A stretch of 64,000 nt of DNA from Bipolaris cookei (Eukaryota > Ascomycota > Dothideomycetes > Pleosporales > Pleosporaceae). Below are positions 55,472 to 64,000 of this stretch, one piece after another. Under the pieces are notes generated by a model, which made no database searches, was not told the DNA's origin, and worked only from the letters and a program-made list of their open reading frames with translations. The stretch spans positions 3,037 through 67,036 of the forward strand of contig NRSV01000102.1 of NCBI GenBank assembly GCA_002286855.1, written 5' to 3'. The translations under genes and the position numbers were made by a program. The first letter of the stretch is position 1. Each line of letters begins with the position of its first letter.

Positions 55472-56446
55472 ATGGCAACAACTCAAAGCCAAAATAAACA
55501 GTCGGATGTCTCCAGCGACAACAATAACAACAACAACAACAACAACAACAAGCTCACGTCAACCCAAACCGAGGCAAGAACCATCCTCAACCACGTCCTT
55601 ACTCAACTTCAATCCCACCCCCACTACAACACCACCTACGGTCCCTGGATCAAGCGCAACGACCACACTCAGCTCCTCACCTTCTGCCATACGCTAGTCC
55701 TGCCACAAACCTGGAATTTCCTCTCCCACCGCTGGTCTCTAGATGCTCTAAAACCACTGTCAGGGGACCTGCGCTACTCGGGTCGCACCATTTACCTCGA
55801 TGGCATCCTGGGCCTTGACAAGCGGCTGCGCATTTATGTCGGGCAAAGCCACAATCTGCGGGCCCGTGTGGCGCAGCATCTGAATTTCAGGTATAGAAGA
55901 GATCATAGCTCACTGCACTACTTTGCGTTGCAGGAGAGCGTGTACAATGTGCTTGGTGCTGTGATTGTTTTACCCGGTGTTAATAGTGGGCCGGGCACAG
56001 ATGACATGGCACTGCTGATGAATGTGCTCGAGTTTTGGATGTGTCTTGTTTTTCGGTCGTTGCCAATGCAGGTACTTGAGGAGTGGTTGCCGGATGATGG
56101 GTCGGTGGATAGGAAGAGGAAGGTAGGGAAAGAGGGGTTGGTGGGCGGACTCAATGTTGCTTGTCCGCTTGACCAGGGGAGGGAAGAAAGGGCCTTTGTG
56201 GATTTGAGTACCGACGAGGATCCTCTTGTCAAGGCGTACTTGAAAGAGGTCCGAAGGAAGAAGGAGGAGAAGGAGGAGGAGGATGAGATGGTGAGAAGAA
56301 AGGAAGTGTATGCAGAGAAGGCGAGGGGGTACAAGAGAGGAGATGGAGATATACGTGTTCCGCAATGGGTCTTGTATAGCGTGTTTGCAGGGGTTCTGGG
56401 GTATGTCTTGGCCAACAGTAGGGTGGGACAGAAGTTTAGATGGTGA
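55472..56446 (+). CDS. GIY-YIG-like domain protein with C-terminal membrane segment
   Basis: A single exon of 324 residues from ATG 55472. The first 26 residues include an Asn run encoded by (AAC)n at 55518-55551. A helical region follows (ARTILNHVLTQLQSHP), then residues about 110-150 with TIYLDGILGLDKRLRIYVGQS and NLRARVAQHL. These fit the GIY-YIG pattern: an IY strand, about ten residues, YVGQS, an Arg in the next helix, and a histidine. A further helix has FWMCLVFRSLPMQ. The charged stretch RRKKEEKEEEDEMVRR precedes one hydrophobic segment near residues 300-318 (VLYSVFAGVLGYVLA), suggesting a tail anchor. GIY-YIG folds usually cut DNA; whether this one does, and at which membrane it sits, cannot be told. 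Confidence 0.65.
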   Translation: MATTQSQNKQSDVSSDNNNNNNNNNNKLTSTQTEARTILNHVLTQLQSHPHYNTTYGPWIKRNDHTQLLTFCHTLVLPQTWNFLSHRWSLDALKPLSGDLRYSGRTIYLDGILGLDKRLRIYVGQSHNLRARVAQHLNFRYRRDHSSLHYFALQESVYNVLGAVIVLPGVNSGPGTDDMALLMNVLEFWMCLVFRSLPMQVLEEWLPDDGSVDRKRKVGKEGLVGGLNVACPLDQGREERAFVDLSTDEDPLVKAYLKEVRRKKEEKEEEDEMVRRKEVYAEKARGYKRGDGDIRVPQWVLYSVFAGVLGYVLANSRVGQKFRW

Positions 56447-56726
56447 ATGAGATGCAAGTAAAAATACATAGTTCATTTAACTATCACGCTAGTGCTACTT
56501 TTGGACTCGTGAGATGACGATGGTAAGATTCAATCGATTATCGCTGGCTTCATGTTGAAATTGATACATGATATCCAGCATGCTGAATAGGAAATAGGAA
56601 AATAATCGTATAGTATCCAGGCGACCATAGTCCAGCTGCAAGTCCCTGCCTTTCTTATTCCACTACATCAAACTAGAAACATCAAATAGTCTACAGTTGC
56701 CGCCCAGCACCACTCGAATCCTCAGT
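56447..56726. other. Convergent intergenic region
   Basis: 280 bp of 3' flanks of two convergent genes. Nothing recognised. Confidence 0.4.
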
Positions 56727-57956
56727 CTAGACAGTAGTGCGCTGGTTTCGGTGTGTATAATCGCCACGCTTTGCAATAGCTCCATTCACACACTTTGTGC
56801 CTCCAGCCACGGCCATCATGACTGCCTTTCCAAAGTTACAAAGACCGAATTGCGTGCCGTCGGGCGAGCAAACGAGTTGGCCATCGATAGAGCAAGGAGT
56901 GCCGCTAGAGGATCCAGAGCCTGGGGCTGGCCCAGCTGAGGGACAAGGTGTGACGGGACTCTGGGCTGGAGCTGGGGCTGGGGCGGCGGTGGGATAAGCG
57001 GTACTGGGGTGTTGAGAAGGTTGAGCGGGCGTGGGTTTGGGAGCTGGAGCGGCACTACAAGCGGAAGGAGCCATGACATCACCTGGATTGGAAGGCACAG
57101 GAGGCATAGACGCGGTGACGGTCTTGATGGTACGGAAGGTTGGAGGCATCGCGGATCCAGCATCCGATGCAACTGGAGCCTGTGAAGAAGACCCAGCAGC
57201 ACCATCAGAGCCACTGCCACCGCCGCCACCACCACCACCACCACTACTACTACTACGACCCATTCCAGGCTGCGAAGGCGCACCCGCACAAAGACCCATA
57301 AACGGACCATCACCAACCGTCGTACCAAACATGCCTGGATTCGCAAACGTATAGTCGGCCCCCTCTTTCGTCGTGCCACATGAGCCCGGGACGTTGACAT
57401 TCGCAATCGCCATGTCGGGAAGCGCATCCAGACCCGATGCATTATCCGCACCCCCAGTGACTGAAACAGACGCACAGTTCATATACATTTCGCGGTTTCC
57501 AATCTTGTTGAACCATGTCCAGGCCACAGTCATGTCGCCAGTGGGAAGATCCTGGGGGACGGTAAAGGGGAAGGTGCCGTCATAGCTGGGGCCGTTTGTA
57601 TTCAGGTTACCCTCTACGTTGGCAGGACAGCCGCCTTCGATACTGTAGATGACTTTCCACTTGGAATCTTTGGTGGGCGTTTTGTCGCTGGTTACGCTAA
57701 TCTGGCAGCTTCCACCGCCGTGGACGGCAGTGCCCGAGAAGGTGAGGGATTGGGTTGAGCCAGCGGGCCACTCGTTCACTTGGGCAGAGCCGCTGGGCGG
57801 GCCCTTGCAAGGGAAGTCGGAACCATCTGGGACGAGGGGCGAGTTATTCGGGGCGTTAAAGGGAACCGGGTTCTTCATGATCATGTGGGCGCCAGAAAGA
57901 GGCATCATGGCCGCCAGGGCCGCGGTAGCGAGAAGATTAGACTTCTTGGTCGGCAT
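56727..57956 (-). CDS. AA11-type lytic polysaccharide monooxygenase
   Basis: A single exon of 409 residues. The signal peptide (LLATAALAAMMPLSGA) is cut to leave an N-terminal histidine, HMIMKNPVPF, the first ligand of the copper histidine brace. The second His is in AVHGGGSCQ, and an axial Tyr is plausible in REMYMNCASV. SDFPCKG and the paired cysteines also fit AA11, which oxidises chitin. The catalytic domain ends near residue 225. A Gly/Ser/Pro/Ala linker of about 120 residues follows. The last 60 residues hold a small Cys-rich module (CSIDGQLVCSPDGTQFGLC), like the X278 module seen on some AA11 enzymes. Secreted. AA9 is less likely given the HGGGSCQ context. Confidence 0.85.
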   Translation of the reverse strand: MPTKKSNLLATAALAAMMPLSGAHMIMKNPVPFNAPNNSPLVPDGSDFPCKGPPSGSAQVNEWPAGSTQSLTFSGTAVHGGGSCQISVTSDKTPTKDSKWKVIYSIEGGCPANVEGNLNTNGPSYDGTFPFTVPQDLPTGDMTVAWTWFNKIGNREMYMNCASVSVTGGADNASGLDALPDMAIANVNVPGSCGTTKEGADYTFANPGMFGTTVGDGPFMGLCAGAPSQPGMGRSSSSGGGGGGGGGSGSDGAAGSSSQAPVASDAGSAMPPTFRTIKTVTASMPPVPSNPGDVMAPSACSAAPAPKPTPAQPSQHPSTAYPTAAPAPAPAQSPVTPCPSAGPAPGSGSSSGTPCSIDGQLVCSPDGTQFGLCNFGKAVMMAVAGGTKCVNGAIAKRGDYTHRNQRTTV

Positions 57957-59029
57957 GTTGGGTTACTGAACCTGCTAGAAAATGTATGTTGTTATTTAGA
58001 AAAGGAGTATTTTGAAGCCTGGTGATCAACAAGTTTGAGAAGTTGGTGCGTTTAGTGTGGCAGGACAAGGAAAAATATCAGTAGTCTTTATGTAGTTGTT
58101 GCGCTGGAGGTGAGGAGAGCGTTGTGGAACTGAATTAAAATAGTGATTGTGGTTATGTGATCTCACAATAGCTTCACAATGAGACATGTCAAGGGAGTGG
58201 TGGTTGTCGATTGTGAAGGTGAAGGTGGATGCGAGGGTGACGAGCGTGCTGAACGTCCCCAGCCAGTGACTTCGAAACCTTGCGGGACTTTTTGACGTGG
58301 AAATAACCTAAATCTTCCAGGAGTAATAGGAGAAGCCGGTCAGATTCCATGTTGAACGATTTTGAAACGACTCGTCGTGCACATGACGGGAAAAGCATAG
58401 AGAGATGGGAGCTGGGAGATTTGAGGACAAGACAGTAGCATTAAAAGAAATAATCAAGGCAAATAAAGAAAAGGATACGCTGAAATATTTTCCATCATAT
58501 CTTTGGACCTGTAATGTATGTAGTGAAACAAATGTGATAAGTCTTGAATTGCCCATGGTCTCCGGGTTGGATATATCGATATGGTCCAAAAAGCAGCGTT
58601 GCAGGTTTCGTATCTGAGACTCGAGATCAGCAGCATCCTACCCTACTTTGTCTTGTGAGCAAAATTCTGAGTCAATATATGCTTTGCCGTTATGGAAGGT
58701 AAAAGTATGGCGCGTAGTTCCATTGGTCAAGTGAAGGGAGAGAAGCCTAGTGTGAATAAAGACTAGTGTGTCTTGGCACATCTAGCTGCAGCGCAATCGC
58801 GAAGGCATCCCAACGCCTGCCAGGTACGCGCAAGAGGATTCACAATTCGAACGGATTTGCACAATCTGGCATAGCGAAGGAGGGTCGTGCTACATAATCA
58901 ACCCGACATACCCTGTGTGGCTTCGTGCGCGGATTGTGCTCTCCCATACGTTGCGACGCGTCCGGTGTTCGCGAGCTCTGTTGAGCTTCCTCAGATTCCC
59001 TACACGACCCATCGCGCGCATCAACAGCC
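57957..59029. promoter_or_regulatory. Divergent intergenic region LPMO / SFH1
   Basis: 1.07 kb between divergent start codons. It should contain both promoters. No coding frame, tRNA or repeat is supported. Confidence 0.4.
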
Positions 59030-60931
59030 ATGTTTACAAGCACGGGAAAGACGGCGCCGCCCCAGGCCTTCATGTCCAGCTATGCGCCACGACTGCGCAG
59101 CCACGGAAACTCGCTCATTTCGCCCATTGTCCCGCCCTCGAATACGCTGCCTGCGCCGCGCGTGACGAAACGTGGAACTGCCGTTCTCAGTTACGCGGAA
59201 GATGCCTACGACGATGACGACTTTGAGGATAGCGACCGCCCGCGACGAGCAACTGGTCTCCGCAGTGTACAAAAGGCCGACCCGCTGAACGCTGATCACT
59301 CAGCGCAAATCGCTGCTCTGGGTGAGGAACTCACTGCACCAATCGACCTGCAAGGAATTTGGAGAGACTGGATGGGCAGGCCAAAGCGAACATTGTGAGT
59401 GGCATAGTGGCAAGGCTTGGCAGTGGATTGAAGAGATTGTTGAAAAGCTAACTTGTTGCAGAACTGAGAAGCAAGTCCTAACGCAGTCTGTCTTACCGGT
59501 GACACTGATCCCCATTCGAATAGACATGGACATTCAGGCTTTCCGTCCCGATGCGCCGCTACCCACACCCTCAAATGCTCGCGAGTTTGGCATCAACGAG
59601 AACCTGCCCGCGTACAAACAGCCCGACGTCACCCCTGCATACAGACTCAAGGACTCGTTTTTGTGGAACCTACACGAGGCTCTGACGACACCTGATCAAT
59701 TTGCAAAGCAATTTGTAGATGAGCTGGATCTTCCAAATGAGCGGAAACCCTTGATAATCTCCCAGATTGCCAACCAAATCCGACAGCAGTTGGAGGAGTA
59801 TGCTGGTGTTGCGCTTCATCCTCTCTTTCATTCCGCAAACTCGCCTGCTATACAAGGAACCGGTGCCAAACCTGCGCTGCCTGCATCGTCTCGCGATGGC
59901 ACCTCCACTCCTGTAGTTCCAGCCACAAATGGCGCATCCACACCAATGACAAACGGCGCATCTCAAGCCGAAGGTGCGCAGACACCAACAGGCATACCAA
60001 ACGGCATCAGTGCGAAAGCTACGGCGCTGCCTTCGGAAGAACTTCACAACCCGGATGACACCTACCGATGCATTGTCACACTGAATATCAACCTCATGAA
60101 CCGGCTATACACGGACAAATTCGAGTGGTCATTGCTACACCCCCCAGGTTTTGCGGAAATGTTTGCCAAGACGACTTGTGCCGATCTCGGACTTTCAGGA
60201 GAATGGGTGAATGCTATGACACATAGTATCTATGAAGCTGTCTTGCGGCTCAAAAAGGAAGCGTGTGAAAACGGTGGACTAGTGGGTGACGGAGAAATTG
60301 ACAATGACGCTGTAGAGCCCACCATTGGCGCAGGATGGAGATATGATCAAGAGCATCTCTGTGACGAGTGGGAGCCAAAGGTTGAGATTTTGTCGCCCGA
60401 GGAAATCGAAAAGCGTGAAGGCGACCGCGAGAGGCAGATTCGCAGATTACGGCGAGAAACCGCGCGCTTCTCGTCAACGTCAAATATGACAGGCACTCCA
60501 GCCAACGAATTCTTCAACAACATCGAAGGACAAGAAAACATGGGCCGTGGTGAGCGTAGCAAGAAGAAGAGAAGATTCAGGAGTTTGAGCCCTGTCGGGC
60601 GCGGCACACCTGGCGCTGGAGGAGGATCCGGCTATGGTGGGCAGGACGGTGGGCTGCAAGAGGGGTACGTATTCACAATTAAGCTACAAAGAGTGTTTTT
60701 TTTCGCTAACCTTCATGGTACAGGGAGAGGCAAACCTGGAGATGTTCACACTGCTGGGTTTGGGGAACTGCGGTTTGGGCTGTTCGAGATGGTCCAAAAG
60801 GACCGCGCAGCCTGTGCAACAATTGCGGGTACCTTTACGAACGTGACAAGAAACTGCCGCCTTGGTCTGAGAATCTTTTCTATCATGAAAGGCCAACGCA
60901 CGAAATACTACAGTATCGGCCACAACGATGA
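59030..60931 (+). CDS. SFH1: SNF5-family chromatin remodelling subunit (SFH1)
   Basis: Three exons: 59030-59394, 59462-60664, 60724-60931. Introns are 67 and 59 bp. The frame joins to 591 residues. The N-terminus is basic/acidic (YAEDAYDDDDFEDSD). SNF5 domain repeats follow, with LIPIRIDMDIQ...DSFLWNLHE, FAKQFVDELDLP and, after a Thr/Asn-rich insert, CIVTLNINLMNRLYTDKFEW. The C-terminus has a GATA-like zinc finger: C-x2-C (WRCSHC), then C-x2-C (LCNNCGYLYERDKKLPPW). Reading through the last intron stays open but destroys this finger, so splicing is preferred. It is a core subunit of an RSC/SWI-SNF type remodeller; Sfh1 versus Snf5 is inferred from the C-terminal finger common in filamentous-fungal sfh1. 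Confidence 0.87.
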
Positions 60932-63299
60932 TAGAGCCTGGGTCTACATTAGAAAACATCTTCTTCACCGACCGTGGTAAGCTGATGGAGTTTGCTTTGT
61001 AGTGGCGCTCTATTTGGTCGCTGAACCTGTTTTCTTGAACACTGATTCCCACATTTTGAAATTAGTCGCATTGTTTTCTGCAGCGTGGCGTCTTGGGTGG
61101 GTGTCTGTCATAACGGTACACTTTGTATAACACCACGGAAATTTGTCAATACCAACAATAGAGGCTGTTGGCTGGTTGGGTGTCTGGGCAGGGAAACTTG
61201 GGTCAGGATGTGAAGGGCCGACCTGTTTCGTTGCGACGGAGCACAGCAGCTTTGTTTGCCCTGAGACGAATGGTTTAGCGAGATCTGTATGGCCTACAGC
61301 GTATGGCGTGGTCTCTCCTTTTACCGCAAAGGCTATCTACATGGTTGGAAGTATAGTTTACAGCAAGAGCTACACTTTGCAGATGTGGGACATGGCAGAA
61401 TTACTTGCATTCTTATTTTTGTTTCCATTTCAGTCGCGCTACATCTATTCTGTTGTCCAGAAAACCCCCTCAATTTGTTTAGAGAGGATATCAGTTTGAA
61501 TAAACTTGCGAGATGCACGAAGAGGGAGTACTTCGTAGTTTTGCAAAATTCTGTGGTATTGTCTGCATGCACTGTAGGATGTATATGGGCTACGCCCCAT
61601 GCCTGCAGCATGCATTTCGCAGTCCATACTCCAAACACATACTTGGCAACTTTGCGTGCTTCCAACAGACTGATCACGAGATAAATCATTAGATCAATAT
61701 GAATCCCATGGGTTTTGTTTAGTCACAGTAGGTGGAGTCGGTCACAGGCCGCACATGGAGTATGTCCTGGAACAAGTCACTTTTCGACCTGATGAATCAA
61801 CACCGCCTGCATCTACTTGAGAATCACTAGCATGGAATCTTGGGGTAAAGGGGAAAGTGATCGTCTACATGGCACAGTCTTTTACAGCTTCTTTATCTAT
61901 CCTATTCGTTTTGCCAAATGTCACAGAACAGTGGTTGTGCTCCAAGCCTGCGATGTACATGACGCCAACCATGAAACAATGAGAGAGACAAGGAGACAAG
62001 ACATACTTGACGTGGTCCGAAGAAGAGTGGTGATATCAGAAGGGCCTCGTAGTGTCGGTCAAGAATACAATCACTATACCAATGACCATGATCTCAGGAA
62101 CCCACCGATGCACCCCGAGTATCCCTGACAAGCACGAGCTGAACCAAGAACGAGAGGAGATCATCACGATCATCATCTAGAGACTACACGCCCTTGGTAT
62201 CATGTAGAGTAATGAACAACCAACAAGTCCCCTAAGTGAGGATTGTAATGGATGCCTGGACCATTGTCTTGGAGGACATGAACAATGCCAGAATGACGCC
62301 AAACGGGAAACGATGGAAGGATAACTGGCAGGGCGCGACATACACAAACATTCTGGGAATAGCTGCCAGTTGCATGGAGAAGGAGCGAATGATACATTGC
62401 CAGGAAAGGTATGTCCAACACAATCAAACACTTGTCTGAAAACATCTTCCACACTGTTACATAGTGCCACACCACAAACCTCCCTCCCCCCTATCCTATG
62501 ACTCCTTCTCCAGGGTCAAGCCTCCCAAATGTATGCGGATCAACATGCCATAGGAGTGTCGACAGCATGGTACTATTTCATTCGCTCATCGCTTGTGAAA
62601 CCCAACCAATGCCTGAAGCGATGGTGGTGGCGCAGGTGCTGAAAACTGCCTAGTGCAAGGCTATTGAGTGACGAAGGTCACAATAGCAAGGGAGACGCAT
62701 CTTGCGCCTTGTGCACTTTGTGTGCTACCGACGTTGCACTTGCTATTGTGCGTGATGCAGTGGCGCAATATCTGCATCGGATTGTTTGGCCTTGCTATTG
62801 TGTTGGCTGTTACAGGTGATGCTGAATAGCTCTTGGCTGGGGATTTAACCATGGTGGATATTTAGGGCAGCGTCCTGCTGCCGCCGTCTTGGGTTATCCC
62901 AGGGAGAAAGAGCTCGGCATCGGAATACTGAGAGGCTTTTCTTTCCAGTACGTACGTGACGTGTAGCTCCATTCAGAAAATACCATTTCTTAACTGCTAA
63001 CTTACCCCAGTGTTTCCTCCTAATAACGCAAACTGTAGAAATCACTGCCAACGGCCATCTCCGATCACTGCTTGTGTAATGAATCACGGTATATCCCGGA
63101 GAAAAACTACCGCTTATATTTCGCGGTTGCGCAACACTTTCCGGCAAAGCGTTCAACCACTATGTGCTAGTAGTCGACTCGCATGATCTCCGGATAATCC
63201 ATCACACCAACATCACGCCACGACTCCACGATCACGGTACCCCACATCATCGTGCCAAACAACTTGGAAAAAACTGGGAAAAGAGTCTGCATATAGGCC
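60932..63299. other. Gene-poor intergenic region
   Basis: 2.37 kb without a supported gene. A 12-base word CACAATAGCAAG (62679-62690) recurs inverted at 62739-62750 and 62791-62802. Part of the region may be leader or promoter of the gene starting at 63300. Confidence 0.4.
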
Positions 63300-64000
63300 A
63301 TGGGGCCCTTTCACGATACCGCCGTGGACAATGCAAAAGTCTCAACACTACAACAAACTTCACAATCTCAATTCAATAACAACAGCACTGCGATATCATC
63401 ATTAGAACAGATGCCAGCACCCCCAGCCTACGAAGCAGTCATGGATTCCAACATGCCAACATCGAGCGCATCAAGTCCGTATATCCATTTTGAAGGAGAA
63501 GAGGAAGACAGGGAAGTGGACAATGATACGCCTGAGATTGTCATCAACGCCGCGACACAAATCCGCGGGCACGGAAACATCATATCCATTGCGCAAATGG
63601 ACAGTGTGCGGATAGCAACCCTCATCACAAGCTTGCTCAACTGTGGAGATAAAACACCAGTAGACGACGCCACACGACCTTTTACACCTCCAAGCCCGGT
63701 GCCCCTAGCAACGGCGCAGGCGCAGCGGACAACAAGAACGCAAGTCAGGGGGGTTCATAAGTATCCTAACATCAACATCACTGTCAATTGTGGTGCGACG
63801 GTATCAGGGGACCGGAACATTGTAGGGCCAGGGCTGGGCGACATTGCAAGACAGATGCAGATGGCGCAGCGAAACCAGGCGGCGGCGCTACAGGCTCATC
63901 AGCAACTGCAACAAAGACAAGCGGCGGCGGCGGCGGCAGCAGCAGCAGCAACTGCTGCTGCTGCTGCTACTACTGCGGGGCAAAAGATGGCATCACTGCC
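63300..64000 (+). CDS. Unrecognised protein, N-terminal part (runs off window)
   Basis: The frame is open from ATG 63300, preceded in frame by TAG two codons upstream, to the window edge (233 full codons). The N-terminus is Gln/Ser-rich, with a PPAY (PPxY-type) motif near residue 43 and an acidic stretch (GEEEDREVDNDTPE). Two conserved-looking blocks follow: IVINAATQIRGHGNIISI with DSVRIATLI, and INITVNCGATVSGDRNIVG. The G-x-G-N-I pairs resemble turns of a beta-helix or a short self-assembly repeat. The end visible is Gln/Ala-rich (poly-Ala from GCG/GCA triplets). I have seen similar blocks in uncharacterised ascomycete proteins but cannot name a function. No membrane segment is seen so far. 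Confidence 0.65.
   Translation, partial: MGPFHDTAVDNAKVSTLQQTSQSQFNNNSTAISSLEQMPAPPAYEAVMDSNMPTSSASSPYIHFEGEEEDREVDNDTPEIVINAATQIRGHGNIISIAQMDSVRIATLITSLLNCGDKTPVDDATRPFTPPSPVPLATAQAQRTTRTQVRGVHKYPNINITVNCGATVSGDRNIVGPGLGDIARQMQMAQRNQAAALQAHQQLQQRQAAAAAAAAAATAAAAATTAGQKMASL

Noticed and set aside
1..64000. tRNA, rRNA, riboswitch or origin sequences
   Set aside because: I scanned by eye for B-box-like GTTCGA words and rRNA-like blocks; all hits lay in coding exons or lacked a matching A box and stem. A tRNAscan-SE/Infernal run would settle it.

Overview
This is nuclear DNA of a filamentous ascomycete. The genes carry short introns (mostly 40-70 bp, with GT...AG ends and CTAAC/CTGAC-like branch points). 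The families are fungal: HET-domain and NB-ARC/NACHT receptors, a COT1 NDR kinase, Fot1/Pogo transposons, an AA11-type LPMO and a DUF3605 protein. Many nonsense codons are of the C-to-T/G-to-A kind expected from repeat-induced point mutation (RIP). A dothideomycete (Pleosporales-like) is my best guess, but that is inference. An internal run of six N (25631-25636) marks an assembly gap.

The window has two compartments. Positions 1 to about 36.2 kb are accessory DNA. They hold a partial hAT transposase, at least seven Fot1/Pogo-type copies or fragments, a LINE 3' fragment and a MITE. Interspersed are NLR-type receptors: HET-NB-ARC-TPR (3957-7235, minus); an alpha/beta-hydrolase-NB-ARC-TPR pseudogene (8108-11505, minus); its intact inverted paralogue (15260-18669, plus); and HET-NACHT-WD40 (29938-33909, plus). 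Between the two inverted paralogues sits a two-pass membrane protein gene (11819-12781), divergent from the pseudogene. The same compartment holds a five-exon sulfatase (20941-22922) and a Baeyer-Villiger-type monooxygenase killed by three nonsense codons (27407-29180).

From about 36.4 kb to the end the DNA is gene-dense, mostly conserved housekeeping genes: DUF3605 protein, PUF6, RPB12, COT1 kinase, a large coiled-coil protein, VPS37, SEC13, a GIY-YIG-like tail-anchored protein, an AA11-type LPMO, SFH1/SNF5 and an unrecognised gene running off the right edge. A decayed HET-domain pseudogene (about 52.25-54.6 kb) is the one NLR-like remnant here.

Intron/exon structures were worked out by hand from splice sites and reading-frame continuity. 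Where every exon joins to give a multiple of three, the model is stated as such. The most notable points are: the receptor island with its divergent receptor/membrane-protein pair; a cysteine in place of serine at the hydrolase nucleophile; receptors whose first coding exon is only the ATG; near-identical 42-residue TPR units; and a Pogo element whose two terminal repeats are each interrupted by another insertion.
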